Positions 5,983 to 13,256 are shown, counted from the stretch's first letter. The stretch is DNA of 13,457 nt from DAOUBP01 sp034432655 (GCA_034432655.1 DAOUBP010000025.1:1-13457); one strand, 5' to 3'. Numbers and translations are program-made. The notes: generated from the sequence alone by a model not told the origin.

Positions 5983-8481
5983 CGTCGTGCTTGGGTCATT
6001 TGCTCGTCGGGTTGCACGACTTGCTTCCTCCAAGATAGCTGCCTTGCGCAGCCGCAGGCCGTTCCACGTGACCAGCGCGCTGTTCATCACCATCAGCAGC
6101 GCGGCGATGGACGGCTGCATGTGCCCCGTCACGGCCAGCGCCAGGCCGATCAGGTTGTAGACGAACGCCCAGGCCAGGTTCTGGCGCACCTTGCCCAGCG
6201 CCTGCCGCGCCAGGCCGATCAGCCAGGGGATGGTCCGCAGGTCGTCGTTGAGCAGGATCACCTCGGCGGCTGCATGCGCCACGCCGCTGCCCTGCACCAG
6301 GCCGATGCCCACAGTGGCCGCGGCCAGGGCCGGGCCGTCGTTGATGCCGTCGCCCACCATCAGGACCCCATCGCCCGCGGCCCGCAGCTGCGCCAGTTTG
6401 TCTTCGGGCCGTTGCTCGGCCAGGACGGGCACGCCCAGGGCCTGTTGCCACCGCCGGCCTGCGGCTGCGTCATCGCCGGTGAGCACGGCCACGCCGACGC
6501 CCAGCGCCTCGAGCTGATGCAAGGCCATCGCTGCCTCCTCGCGCGCCTGCTCCCCCAGCCCCACGATCCCCTGCACCCGGCCATCCCAGCCGGCGTAGAC
6601 CACCGTCAGGCCGGCCGCCTGCCAGCTTGCAGCGCGCTCGGCCAGGGCATTCCCCAGCGCCAGGCCAGCCTCGTCCATCAGCGCCCGGCTCCCCACGTAG
6701 ACCTGGCTGCCGTTCACGATCCCTGCGACGCCGAGGCCGGGCAGCGCGCGGAAGTCAGTGACCGGTGGCTGGTGGCTGGCGACTGGATACTGGAGGCTGA
6801 AAGCTGACAACTGGCTGCCAGCGTCCAGCCCCCAGCTGCCAGGTTCTGGCTTCCAGTCTACGATTGCCCGCGCCAGCGGATGTTCCGACAGGCTCTCGAC
6901 CGCGATGACGCGGGCCAGGAAGTCGGTTGTGGATTCCATCGCCCGCGCGCCACGGACTTCCGAAGCGCCTGGCGCGCGGAGGGCGTCCGTGCCATCTGTC
7001 GCCACTGCCTGCAGGCGGATCGGCAGGCGGGTGAGGGTGCCGGTCTTATCGAAGAACGCACGGCGCACCTTCGCCAACCCTTCCAGGACGGCCGTGCTGC
7101 GCAGGATGGCCCCTGCTTCGGCCGCGCGGCCCAACCCCACCCACAGCGTCAGCGGCGTGGCGATCCCCAGCGCGCACGGGCACGCGATCAACAGCACGGA
7201 GAGCGCATTGACCAATCCGGTCTCTATGCCGGACTGCCAGCTCCAGAAGCCGAAGGCGGCCAGCGCCAACAGCACCGCGGCCGGCGTCATCCACGCGGCC
7301 AGCCGGTCGGCCAGGCGCTCGACGGGCGCGCGGCGCCACAACGCCGCGTGCAGCAGCTTGCCGATCTGCCCGGCGACCGTCTCCGCGCCCACCGCGGTGA
7401 CGATCACATCGAACGCGGCGTCCAGGTTGACGCTCCCCGCCAGCACGCGCTCGCCCGGCCCGCGCACCACCGGTTCAGGTTCGCCCGTCAACAGGCTCTC
7501 GTCCACGTCCCCGCGCCCCGTGGCTACCAGGCCGTCGGCCGGGAAGCGCTCGCCGGGGCGGACGCGCACGCGCGCGCCCCTGGCCAGCCGTTCCACTGGC
7601 ACGCGCTGCTCCCCCTCGGCCGTCACCAGCGCCGCCTCGGCCGGGATCTGCCGGAGGAGCTGTTCCACGGCCTCGGCGCCGCTCTTGCGGGCGCGCAGCT
7701 CCAGCCAATGGCCGATCCCCACCAGGAAGAGCAACACGGCAGTCGTCTCGAAGTAGACGCGGCCCTGGGCCGTGAGCAGGTTGCGCAGGGAGAGGGCGAA
7801 CGCGGCCAGCGCGCCGATGGCGATCAGCGTGTGGATGTTGGGCCGGCCGCGCGCCAGGCTGGCCGCGCCGGCGCGGATCACCGGCAGGCCCAGCAACAGG
7901 ATCACCGGCACGGCCACCAGCAGCCCCATCCAGTTGAAGAAGTTCACCATCCACTCGGTGTCGGGCGAGGAGAGGCCCAGCGCGTCCCGAAAGTAGATGG
8001 CGAAGCTCGCCAGCATCTCGTGCGCCACCAGCACCCCGCAGACCAGCAGCCGCCACCAGAGCGACTCCTCCTCATCGTGTGGCTTCTCGCCGGGCAGGGC
8101 CGCGCGGTAGCCCAGCCCCCGCACCCGGCGGACCAGGCGCTGGGGGTCGGTCTGCGCCGGGTCGTAGGTCACGCGCGCCTGGCGCTGGACGAAACTCACC
8201 TCGGCCGTCTGCACGCCGGGCGCGCGGCCCAGCGTCTCGCCGATGAGCCACGCGCAGGACGCGCACCACATGCCGGAGAGGGGGAGGGTGATGGTAGATC
8301 GGCAGGCCGGTAAACTGGGAGTTGAGGAGTGGGTCGAGCTGGCCTGAACCCCGTCGCCATCATTCGTGGCCAGCAGGGCGTGGACTTCCCGGCAGGCGGG
8401 ACAGCAGAAGGGGAGGCCGTGGTCATCGAGAAGCGGGTAGGCGGCGGGGAGGCCGCAGAGGGTGCAGGCGGTCGGCGACAT
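5875..8481 (-). CDS. ccoI: Copper-translocating P1B-type ATPase, CcoI/FixI-like
   Basis: This 868-residue pump probably exports Cu(I) for insertion into a heme-copper oxidase. The N-terminus has a Cys-rich box (C6xxC9, then FCCPAC at 25-30) and a heavy-metal domain with GMWCASCAWLI (70-80), both typical of CcoI/FixI rather than housekeeping CopA. Further motifs are TGE (332-334), CPC (434-436), DKTGT (478-482), HP (534-535) and GDGIND (710-715, followed by GPAL). The start at 8481 overlaps the upstream stop as TGATG; the longer open frame upstream is antisense-free overlap with the previous gene and is rejected. Residues about 500-513 and 550-575 look like repeat-derived insertions in the nucleotide-binding domain. 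About 45 residues after the last helix lack the look of the family, and the final 35 are encoded opposite vapC. Confidence 0.9.
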   Translation of the reverse strand: MSPTACTLCGLPAAYPLLDDHGLPFCCPACREVHALLATNDGDGVQASSTHSSTPSLPACRSTITLPLSGMWCASCAWLIGETLGRAPGVQTAEVSFVQRQARVTYDPAQTDPQRLVRRVRGLGYRAALPGEKPHDEEESLWWRLLVCGVLVAHEMLASFAIYFRDALGLSSPDTEWMVNFFNWMGLLVAVPVILLLGLPVIRAGAASLARGRPNIHTLIAIGALAAFALSLRNLLTAQGRVYFETTAVLLFLVGIGHWLELRARKSGAEAVEQLLRQIPAEAALVTAEGEQRVPVERLARGARVRVRPGERFPADGLVATGRGDVDESLLTGEPEPVVRGPGERVLAGSVNLDAAFDVIVTAVGAETVAGQIGKLLHAALWRRAPVERLADRLAAWMTPAAVLLALAAFGFWSWQSGIETGLVNALSVLLIACPCALGIATPLTLWVGLGRAAEAGAILRSTAVLEGLAKVRRAFFDKTGTLTRLPIRLQAVATDGTDALRAPGASEVRGARAMESTTDFLARVIAVESLSEHPLARAIVDWKPEPGSWGLDAGSQLSAFSLQYPVASHQPPVTDFRALPGLGVAGIVNGSQVYVGSRALMDEAGLALGNALAERAASWQAAGLTVVYAGWDGRVQGIVGLGEQAREEAAMALHQLEALGVGVAVLTGDDAAAGRRWQQALGVPVLAEQRPEDKLAQLRAAGDGVLMVGDGINDGPALAAATVGIGLVQGSGVAHAAAEVILLNDDLRTIPWLIGLARQALGKVRQNLAWAFVYNLIGLALAVTGHMQPSIAALLMVMNSALVTWNGLRLRKAAILEEASRATRRANDPSTTLQQTNEASLLEVPIRSQAFIHTVTTHEDEAHRIAQ
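6759..6793. repeat. Five degenerate heptad repeats inside the copper ATPase gene
   Basis: Five consecutive 7-base units are seen on the plus strand: TGACCGG, TGGCTGG, TGGCTGG, CGACTGG and ATACTGG, consensus TGRCTGG. The surrounding bases up to about 6850 are also rich in CTGG/CCAG. The minus strand reads it in frame as part of SLQYPVASHQPPVT. Heptameric short tandem repeats are known as noncoding elements in cyanobacteria and other genomes; here one is inside a conserved ATPase domain. Confidence 0.65.
6945..6977. repeat. Imperfect 33-bp palindrome inside the copper ATPase gene
   Basis: Two 16-base arms (6945-6960 and 6962-6977) match at 13 of 16 positions around a single central base, with perfect outer GCGCGCCA/TGGCGCGC. 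The centre (ACTTCCGAAG, then GCCTGGC) resembles the intergenic hairpin at 3077-3117. The minus strand translates as RAPGASEVRGAR between the DKTGT motif and the HP motif, a region where the family has no fixed sequence. Confidence 0.5.
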
Positions 8482-9281
8482 CACCACAACGGCAAGGCTC
8501 CAAGGCTGCCGTGGGCCACCCACCCCCAGGCCGCCAACCCGCGCAGCGCCATCTGCGCGCCAAAGAGGAGCACCAGCGCCGCGGCTACAGGGCGCAGCCG
8601 GCCGGCCCAGCGCGGCCCCGGCCGGAACCTGCTCCCGGCCCAGCCCATGCCCAGCCCCAACGGCGCGGTGCCAAGGCCGAAGAGGAGCATCGTGATCGCA
8701 GCGTGCACCGGCGAGCCGGTCGCCGCAGCCGTCAGCAGCGCGGCCAGCACCAGCCCGCACGGCAGCAGGCCCCAGAAGAGGCCGAGCAGGTAGGTTTGGA
8801 GGTTTTCACGCGCCAGGTGCTCCGAGCGACCGGAGGCCGCCAGCGCCTGGCGGGTGGAAACCGGTCTTCCGATCAGCCCCCGCGCCGTCCGGCCCCACCA
8901 GCGCGTGAACCGCGCCAACAGCAGCTCGGGCGCGGGCACGCGGCCCAGCAACGCCAGCGCCATGTAGGCCGCCATGATGGCGGCCAGCAGCGCCAGCGCG
9001 CCGCCCCAGATCGCTGCACCCGGCAGGGCCGAGGCGCCGGCCGCGTCGTGCGCGCCGCCGTGATCGTGCTGATGCATGCCGGCCGCCGCGCCGATGCCGT
9101 AGCCCAGCGCGCCCGCCAGCGCGCCCAGTCCCGCATAAGTAGTCAGCCGGCCGGCGTGCAACAGGAGCCGGCGCCGGCCCGTGGCAGCCTGGCCGCGACC
9201 CAACAAGAGCATCACCCCGCTGCACATGCCGACGCAATGGGTGACGCTACCGATGAGACCGAGAAGGAGAGCAGCTAACAT
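8481..9281 (-). CDS. DsbD_2/COG2836-type membrane protein, likely copper handling for oxidase assembly
   Basis: This 266-residue polytopic protein belongs to the family often labelled sulfite exporter TauE/SafE or DsbD_2. Near the N-terminus it has GSVTHCVGMCSG (residues 11-22), and in the second half LGLFWGLLPCGLV with the conserved PCG at 174-176; both boxes define the family. A His-rich loop (HQHDHGGAH, about 70-78) could bind metal. In many bacteria this family sits beside ccoI and serves cytochrome oxidase copper maturation; the same adjacency here, with a TGATG overlap to the ATPase, supports that role. I prefer ATG 9281; a TTG two codons earlier is possible and no strong ribosome site decides between them. 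Confidence 0.85.
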   Translation of the reverse strand: MLAALLLGLIGSVTHCVGMCSGVMLLLGRGQAATGRRRLLLHAGRLTTYAGLGALAGALGYGIGAAAGMHQHDHGGAHDAAGASALPGAAIWGGALALLAAIMAAYMALALLGRVPAPELLLARFTRWWGRTARGLIGRPVSTRQALAASGRSEHLARENLQTYLLGLFWGLLPCGLVLAALLTAAATGSPVHAAITMLLFGLGTAPLGLGMGWAGSRFRPGPRWAGRLRPVAAALVLLFGAQMALRGLAAWGWVAHGSLGALPLW

Positions 9282-9302
9282 CGTCAAGATCCAAAAGCTA
9301 TC

Positions 9303-9347
9303 GTCATCACATGCCAGGTACTGTGGAAGTGCCTGGCACGTGATGAC
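9303..9347 (-). repeat. Second REP-like hairpin, at the 3' end of the HCO subunit I gene
   Basis: Arms 9303-9322 and 9328-9347 pair over 20 positions with 18 matches and a 5-base loop; the outer 8 bp (GTCATCAC/GTGATGAC) are perfect. It begins 7 bases after the subunit I stop at 9354 and a short TTTT follows on the minus strand, so it could act as a terminator or attenuator before the DsbD_2 gene. It contains GTGCCTGGCAC (9329-9339), the same core as the hairpin at 3077-3117. Confidence 0.75.
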
Positions 9348-9353
9348 TCGTGC

Positions 9354-11084
9354 TTATCTGATGAACCACGCCCGGCCCAACAGCCACCAGTTGAACAGGT
9401 AGTACGCCATGAAGAAGATCAGGAAGGCGAAGGTCAGGATGACCGTGCCGCTCGGGGCCAGCTTGCCGTGCACCTCCTTGTTCTGGTTCGGGATCGCGTG
9501 CTCCACCAGGGGATTGGCCTGCCCCATCACCAGCGTCAGTCGGTTCGGCTCGGCCCGTTGGCCGGTGAGGATCGAAACCAGCACCACGGCGCAGTACATG
9601 ATGCCGCCGACGATAGCGATGAGCGCGCCGATCCCCATGATCGCCAGGGTGATCTGTGTGGCGCCGGGCAGGCTGGCCGCCAGAGGCGAGTTGGTGAAAG
9701 TGATGTCCCAATGCCGCCGCGGCGCGCCCTGCAGGCCGCTGGCGATCATACCGACCGACACCAGGAGCATGCCCCCGCCGAAGACGTAGGGCTGCAGCGA
9801 CGCCCAGCCCTTGAGCTTCAGCTCCCGGCGGAAGATCAGCGGGATCAGATAGTAGGTGAGGCCCATGAAGGCCAGCGTCGTGCCCGAGACGACTGTGGCA
9901 TGGAAGTGGCCGGGGACGCGCAGCGTGTTATGCGCCAGCATGTTGATCTGCTCGGTGCCGATGGTCACGCCGGTCACCCCGCCGATCCAGCCGAACAGGA
10001 TCATGGAGATGACCAGGGCGCTGAAACCCGGCTCGCGCCACGGCCCTTTGCGCAGCCACTCGAACGCGCCGCGCGTGAACCCGCGGCGTCGCTGCGCCAC
10101 CTCTATGGCGCCGGGGATCGAGAAAGCATGGATCAGGCTGCCCAGCACCGCCAGGTACATCGCGTAGGAGGTGTTCGTCGCCTTCCACAGAAAGCTGGGG
10201 CCGGGATCGGTCAGCAGATGGTGCGCGGAGCCCAGGTTGATGAACAAGATGTAAAGCACGAACGCCAGTCGCGACAGCTTCTCGTTCAGCGGGGTCGCGC
10301 CCACCGTCAGCGCCGCCAGCGCATACCAGACCGCGACCATGGCCGAGAGGTTGATCTGCTGCGCGGGATGGCCGAAGCTCCAGAAGAGGTTGCGGTAGAG
10401 GCCGGGGTCCACCTCGGGGATCAGCCCCAGCGACCAGAGGAACGCCGGCACGAATGCCAGCGCGCCGGAGAGCAGCGTATAGACCGCGATGATGGCCGCG
10501 GCGACCAGGCCGAAGGTCATCAGCGGCAGCGAGCCGGTGTAGCGCCCCTCCCGTTTGGCGACGACCAGGTTGGTGAAAAAGAGGCCCACGGCCACCAGCG
10601 CGCCGACGGCGAAGAGGATCACCCCCAGGTAGAAGAGCGGGTGCGCTTTCAGCGGCACATAGGCGGTGAACATCACGTCGGCCTGGCCCAGCAGCACGAT
10701 GACGTTGGTCAGCACCGCGCCGACTGTCATCAGCGCGAAGGCCAGCCAGGCCAGGCGCGGGGCAACCTGCCGGGCGTTCAGCAGGATGGTGCTGCCGAAG
10801 TAGAGGCCGGCCACCTCGAAGAAGACGATCCACGCCACCAGCATATCGAAGCCGTGCGCGGTGATCAGCCGGTAGAACCAGTCCGGGGGCAGCAGATGGA
10901 TCGCCTGCCAGCGCGTCAACGAGATCAGCAGCGCGCCGATCCCGCCCAGGACGAGGAACACCACCGCCGCCACCGCGTTGGCGATGATCAGCCGCTCGGC
11001 CGCCACGTCCACCTTGAGGGCGGTTACCGGGCAGGTGCGGAACTCGGCCCGGCCCAAAGTTCGAGGCAATGCAACAGCGGTCAT
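9354..11084 (-). CDS. Heme-copper oxidase superfamily subunit I lacking the active-site Tyr (possible NO reductase)
   Basis: This 576-residue protein has about 13-14 helices. All six metal histidines can be placed: H77 (AHG) and H395 for the low-spin heme, H393 (GHFH) for the high-spin heme, and H239, H288 and H289 for CuB. Overall motifs (GHP at 238-240, HHLLTDPG, HNTLRVPGHFHATV) resemble the B-type (ba3) oxidases. The oxidase HPxVY motif is HPAQQ here, so the cross-linked Tyr is Gln (Q243; codon CAG at 10356-10358). O2 reductases keep this Tyr, while NO reductases of the superfamily lack it. The enzyme may therefore reduce NO, or be an atypical oxidase; sequence alone cannot decide. It follows the CuA subunit by 13 bases with a GGGAGGGG site. 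Confidence 0.85.
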   Translation of the reverse strand: MTAVALPRTLGRAEFRTCPVTALKVDVAAERLIIANAVAAVVFLVLGGIGALLISLTRWQAIHLLPPDWFYRLITAHGFDMLVAWIVFFEVAGLYFGSTILLNARQVAPRLAWLAFALMTVGAVLTNVIVLLGQADVMFTAYVPLKAHPLFYLGVILFAVGALVAVGLFFTNLVVAKREGRYTGSLPLMTFGLVAAAIIAVYTLLSGALAFVPAFLWSLGLIPEVDPGLYRNLFWSFGHPAQQINLSAMVAVWYALAALTVGATPLNEKLSRLAFVLYILFINLGSAHHLLTDPGPSFLWKATNTSYAMYLAVLGSLIHAFSIPGAIEVAQRRRGFTRGAFEWLRKGPWREPGFSALVISMILFGWIGGVTGVTIGTEQINMLAHNTLRVPGHFHATVVSGTTLAFMGLTYYLIPLIFRRELKLKGWASLQPYVFGGGMLLVSVGMIASGLQGAPRRHWDITFTNSPLAASLPGATQITLAIMGIGALIAIVGGIMYCAVVLVSILTGQRAEPNRLTLVMGQANPLVEHAIPNQNKEVHGKLAPSGTVILTFAFLIFFMAYYLFNWWLLGRAWFIR

Positions 11085-11097
11085 GCGATCCCCTCCC

Positions 11098-11619
11098 TCA
11101 CTCCGTGACGATGATGCGGCCGGTCATCAGATGATGGCCGATCTGGCAGAACTCGTTGCAGATCACCGAATACTCGCCCGCCTGGGTGGGGATGACCGTC
11201 GCCACGTAGTCGTAGCCGGGCATGACCTGGAGGTTCAGGTTGTTGGGCTGCAGCGAGAAGCCGTGCTGGAGGTCCAGCGACGAGACGTGTAACCGGTATG
11301 TCTGCCCTTTTTGCAGCTGCAGAATCGGGTACCACATCCACCGCCGGCCGATCATGTACACATCGGCGCCGGGCGGCGGCGCGACGACCGGGATGCCGTT
11401 GATCTCACCCACCTTGTAGCGGGCGGCGAACGCCTCGGTGATCTGGGCGAACTGCTCAGGTTCGACGCTGTAGGTGGTCACCGGCACGTTTTGGCGCCCC
11501 ATCAGATACCACAGGGGCATCATAGCGGTGAGGAAGATACAGAAAGCAAAGGCTACGATGAGCCAGCTCTTCTCGTAACGGTGGAGCGGTTTCCACCAGA
11601 CGCGCGGGGGTGCAAGCAT
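11098..11619 (-). CDS. Heme-copper oxidase subunit II with CuA site
   Basis: This 173-residue protein has one N-terminal helix (about residues 18-40) and a periplasmic cupredoxin domain. The CuA ligands are complete: H119 (DLQHGFSL) and the CNEFCQIGHHLM loop giving C154, E156 carbonyl, C158, H162 and M165. The short length and single helix are like subunit II of ba3-type oxidases, not the two-helix aa3 form. It should accept electrons from a cytochrome c or a blue copper protein and pass them to the low-spin heme. AGGAGG lies just ahead of ATG 11619 and overlaps the stop of the small gene upstream. The presence of CuA is compatible with both oxidases and CuA-type NO reductases. Confidence 0.93.
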   Translation of the reverse strand: MLAPPRVWWKPLHRYEKSWLIVAFAFCIFLTAMMPLWYLMGRQNVPVTTYSVEPEQFAQITEAFAARYKVGEINGIPVVAPPPGADVYMIGRRWMWYPILQLQKGQTYRLHVSSLDLQHGFSLQPNNLNLQVMPGYDYVATVIPTQAGEYSVICNEFCQIGHHLMTGRIIVTE

Positions 11620-11628
11620 GGCGTCCTC

Positions 11629-11808
11629 CTATCGCATGGGCAGGGGCGGCGCGCCCAGGGTCTCGATCAAGCCCCAGGCGTTGTAGAGCACGCCGCTGAT
11701 GAGCAAAGAAACGATGAGCAACAAAAAGATCCGGTCGAAGAGCCGTTGGCCGAGCGGGATTTCGGCGTCGGCAGCGCCGTGCTCGTCGGCATGTTGTCCT
11801 GCTGCCAT
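11629..11808 (-). CDS. Small one-helix membrane protein, probable accessory subunit of the oxidase
   Basis: This 59-residue gene begins at ATG 11808 behind a strong AGGAGGAA and ends in TAG at 11629-11631, which overlaps the ribosome site of the CuA subunit gene. The protein has a charged, His-containing N-terminus (MAAGQHADEHGAADAEIPLG), one hydrophobic helix (about FDRIFLLLIVSLLISGVLYN) and a short tail. It has no motif I recognise. Position, spacing and coupling argue that it is the first gene of the oxidase operon; ba3 oxidases have a small one-helix subunit (IIa), and many bacterial oxidases carry similar small subunits. Function is inferred from context only. Confidence 0.75.
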   Translation of the reverse strand: MAAGQHADEHGAADAEIPLGQRLFDRIFLLLIVSLLISGVLYNAWGLIETLGAPPLPMR

Positions 11809-11841
11809 GTGCTTCCTCCTGAAAAGCCTTCATGATTTGGT

Positions 11842-11868
11842 ACAATACAAAAGCATGTTGGGGATCAA
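11842..11868 (-). promoter_or_regulatory. Possible promoter and FNR/DNR-like half-palindrome ahead of the oxidase operon
   Basis: On the minus strand, TTGATC followed after 15 bases by TATTGT (11842-11847) could be a weak promoter 34 bases before the small-subunit ATG. The same region holds TTGAT-CCCC-AACAT (11855-11868), which matches one half of the FNR/DNR consensus TTGAT-N4-ATCAA perfectly and the other half at three of five positions. This is only suggestive. Confidence 0.2.
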
Positions 11869-11964
11869 TAGCAACAAATGAGTAAACAAGCAGCGCATCT
11901 ATGATAAACGCACGCAGGCAGGTATGCTATGACAAAAGTCTCATCCTGGATGCGATAAAAGTCC

Positions 11965-11993
11965 CTGACAACCCGGCGCGCCGCTTGTATGAT
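11965..11993 (+). promoter_or_regulatory. Promoter of the NnrS-like gene
   Basis: CTGACA (11965-11970) and TATGAT (11988-11993) each differ from consensus by one base and are 17 bp apart, the optimal spacing. Transcription would start near 12000, giving a leader of about 25 bases that contains GGAGG (12013-12017). The spacer contains the palindrome GGCGCGCC (11975-11982). It lies in the 216-base divergent region shared with the oxidase operon. Confidence 0.6.
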
Positions 11994-12024
11994 GTTCGCA
12001 CGATGCCGAAACGGAGGTGAGGAT

Positions 12025-13179
12025 ATGCCCCTGAATCGCCTGCGCTATCCCTTGTTGTTGGTCGCGCTGCTGACCCTGCTGGCCGCGACGTGGGCCGGGC
12101 AGCTGCGCATCGGCTGGCGACTGCCCGCGCCGGATGGCTGGGCGGCCGCCCACGGGCCGTTGATGGTCTCCGGCTTCCTGGGCACGTTGATCGCCCTGGA
12201 GCGCGCGGTGGCGCTGGCCGCGTTGGGCCGGCGGTGGGTTTTTGCGGCGCCGGCGCTGTCGGCCCTGGGCGCGCTGACCAGCCTGCTGGGCCTGCCGGTC
12301 GGCCTGTGGCTGCTGACCGCCGGCAGCCTGGCGTTGATCGCCGTCTTCGGCGAGATCATCCGCCGGCAGCCGGCGTCGTTCACCTATACCATGGGTCTCG
12401 GCGCGCTGTTGTGGGCCGCGGGCAATCTGCTCTGGCTGGCCGGCCAGCCCCTGTTCCATGTCGCCTGGTGGTGGGGCGGTTACCTCGTGCTGACTATCGC
12501 CGGCGAGCGGCTGGAGCTGGCGCGGCTGACCCGCTTTCCCAGGGCCGCGTTGCGCGCCTTCTTCGTCCTGATCGCTGTCTGCGTCGTCGGCCTGGTGATC
12601 CTCAGCTTCACCCCGCTGGCCGACGCCGGCGTCCGGATCGTTGGCCTGGGCCTCTTGCTGCTGGCTCTATGGCTCTTGCGCTTCGACATCGCCCGCAAGA
12701 CCGTGCAGCAGACCGGCCTCACCCGCTTCATCGCGCTCAACCTGCTGAGCGGCTATGTCTGGCTGGTCGTGAGCGGCGCGTTGGCGCTGATCGCCGGCCG
12801 CCAGGCCGCGGGGCCGCTCTACGACGCCGTGCTGCACACGCTCTTCCTGGGCTTCGTCTTCGGCATGATCTTCGGCCATGCGCCGGTGATCTTCCCCGCG
12901 GTGTTGGGGCAGCCGATCCGCTACGGGCCGCACTTCTACGGCCACGTGATTCTGTTGCACGCGTCCCTGGCCCTGCGCGCGGTCGCCGACCTGGCGGGCT
13001 GGGCCGATGTGCGGCGGTGGGGCGGCATGCTCAACGGGGTCGCGCTGCTGGTGTTCCTGGGCGTGACGGCGCTGGCGCTGCGGTCCGCGGCCAGGCAGAC
13101 ACAGGCAACAAATGACCCTTCGTCTGGCTCTTCATCAAGAGGGGGGCCGACAACCGCGCGGCCCCGACCACGGGCATAA
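12025..13179 (+). CDS. NnrS-like polytopic membrane protein
   Basis: This 384-residue protein has about ten to twelve hydrophobic helices. His residues sit at helix ends in a pattern like NnrS: AAHGPLMVSGF (H43), LHTLFLGFVFGMIFGHAPV (H271, H285) and then PHFYGHVILLH (H303, H307, H312). NnrS proteins are heme- and copper-containing membrane proteins that ease NO stress during denitrification, though their chemistry is unclear. GGAGG precedes ATG 12025; an ATG 12 codons upstream lies within the likely promoter. The last 30 residues are Ser/Pro/Arg-rich and look non-conserved. It is divergent from the oxidase operon, supporting a functional link. Similarity is judged by eye and moderate; it could be an unrelated His-rich membrane family. 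Confidence 0.5.
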   Translation: MPLNRLRYPLLLVALLTLLAATWAGQLRIGWRLPAPDGWAAAHGPLMVSGFLGTLIALERAVALAALGRRWVFAAPALSALGALTSLLGLPVGLWLLTAGSLALIAVFGEIIRRQPASFTYTMGLGALLWAAGNLLWLAGQPLFHVAWWWGGYLVLTIAGERLELARLTRFPRAALRAFFVLIAVCVVGLVILSFTPLADAGVRIVGLGLLLLALWLLRFDIARKTVQQTGLTRFIALNLLSGYVWLVVSGALALIAGRQAAGPLYDAVLHTLFLGFVFGMIFGHAPVIFPAVLGQPIRYGPHFYGHVILLHASLALRAVADLAGWADVRRWGGMLNGVALLVFLGVTALALRSAARQTQATNDPSSGSSSRGGPTTARPRPRA

Positions 13180-13201
13180 CGCAAAAGTGTTGGGCGAGGC
13201 C

Positions 13202-13256
13202 GCCCGGCGATGAAAGGGGCCTCCTGCATCCGGGATGCGCTGCATTCTCGCCGGGC
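13202..13256. repeat. Branched inverted repeat between the NnrS-like gene and the right-edge gene
   Basis: GCCCGGCGA (13202-13210) and TCGCCGGGC (13248-13256) are a perfect 9-bp inverted repeat. Inside it a second small stem, GCATC/GATGC (13227-13231 with 13235-13239), is present. It lies in the 176-base convergent gap, where it could serve as a two-way terminator; there is no U-run. Nothing that looks like a gene is visible in 13180-13355. A 6-bp inverted repeat TCATAC/GTATGA abuts the right-edge stop codon at 13342-13355. Confidence 0.5.

Noticed and set aside
8482..8760. Longer N-terminus for the copper ATPase
   Set aside because: This part is the end of the DsbD_2-type gene in another frame; the TGATG junction and Cys-rich N-terminus support the start at 8481.
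5875..11084. A cbb3-type oxidase, suggested by the CcoI-like pump
   Set aside because: Subunit I does not look like CcoN, a CuA subunit II is present, and no CcoO or CcoP cytochrome c subunits occur in the window.
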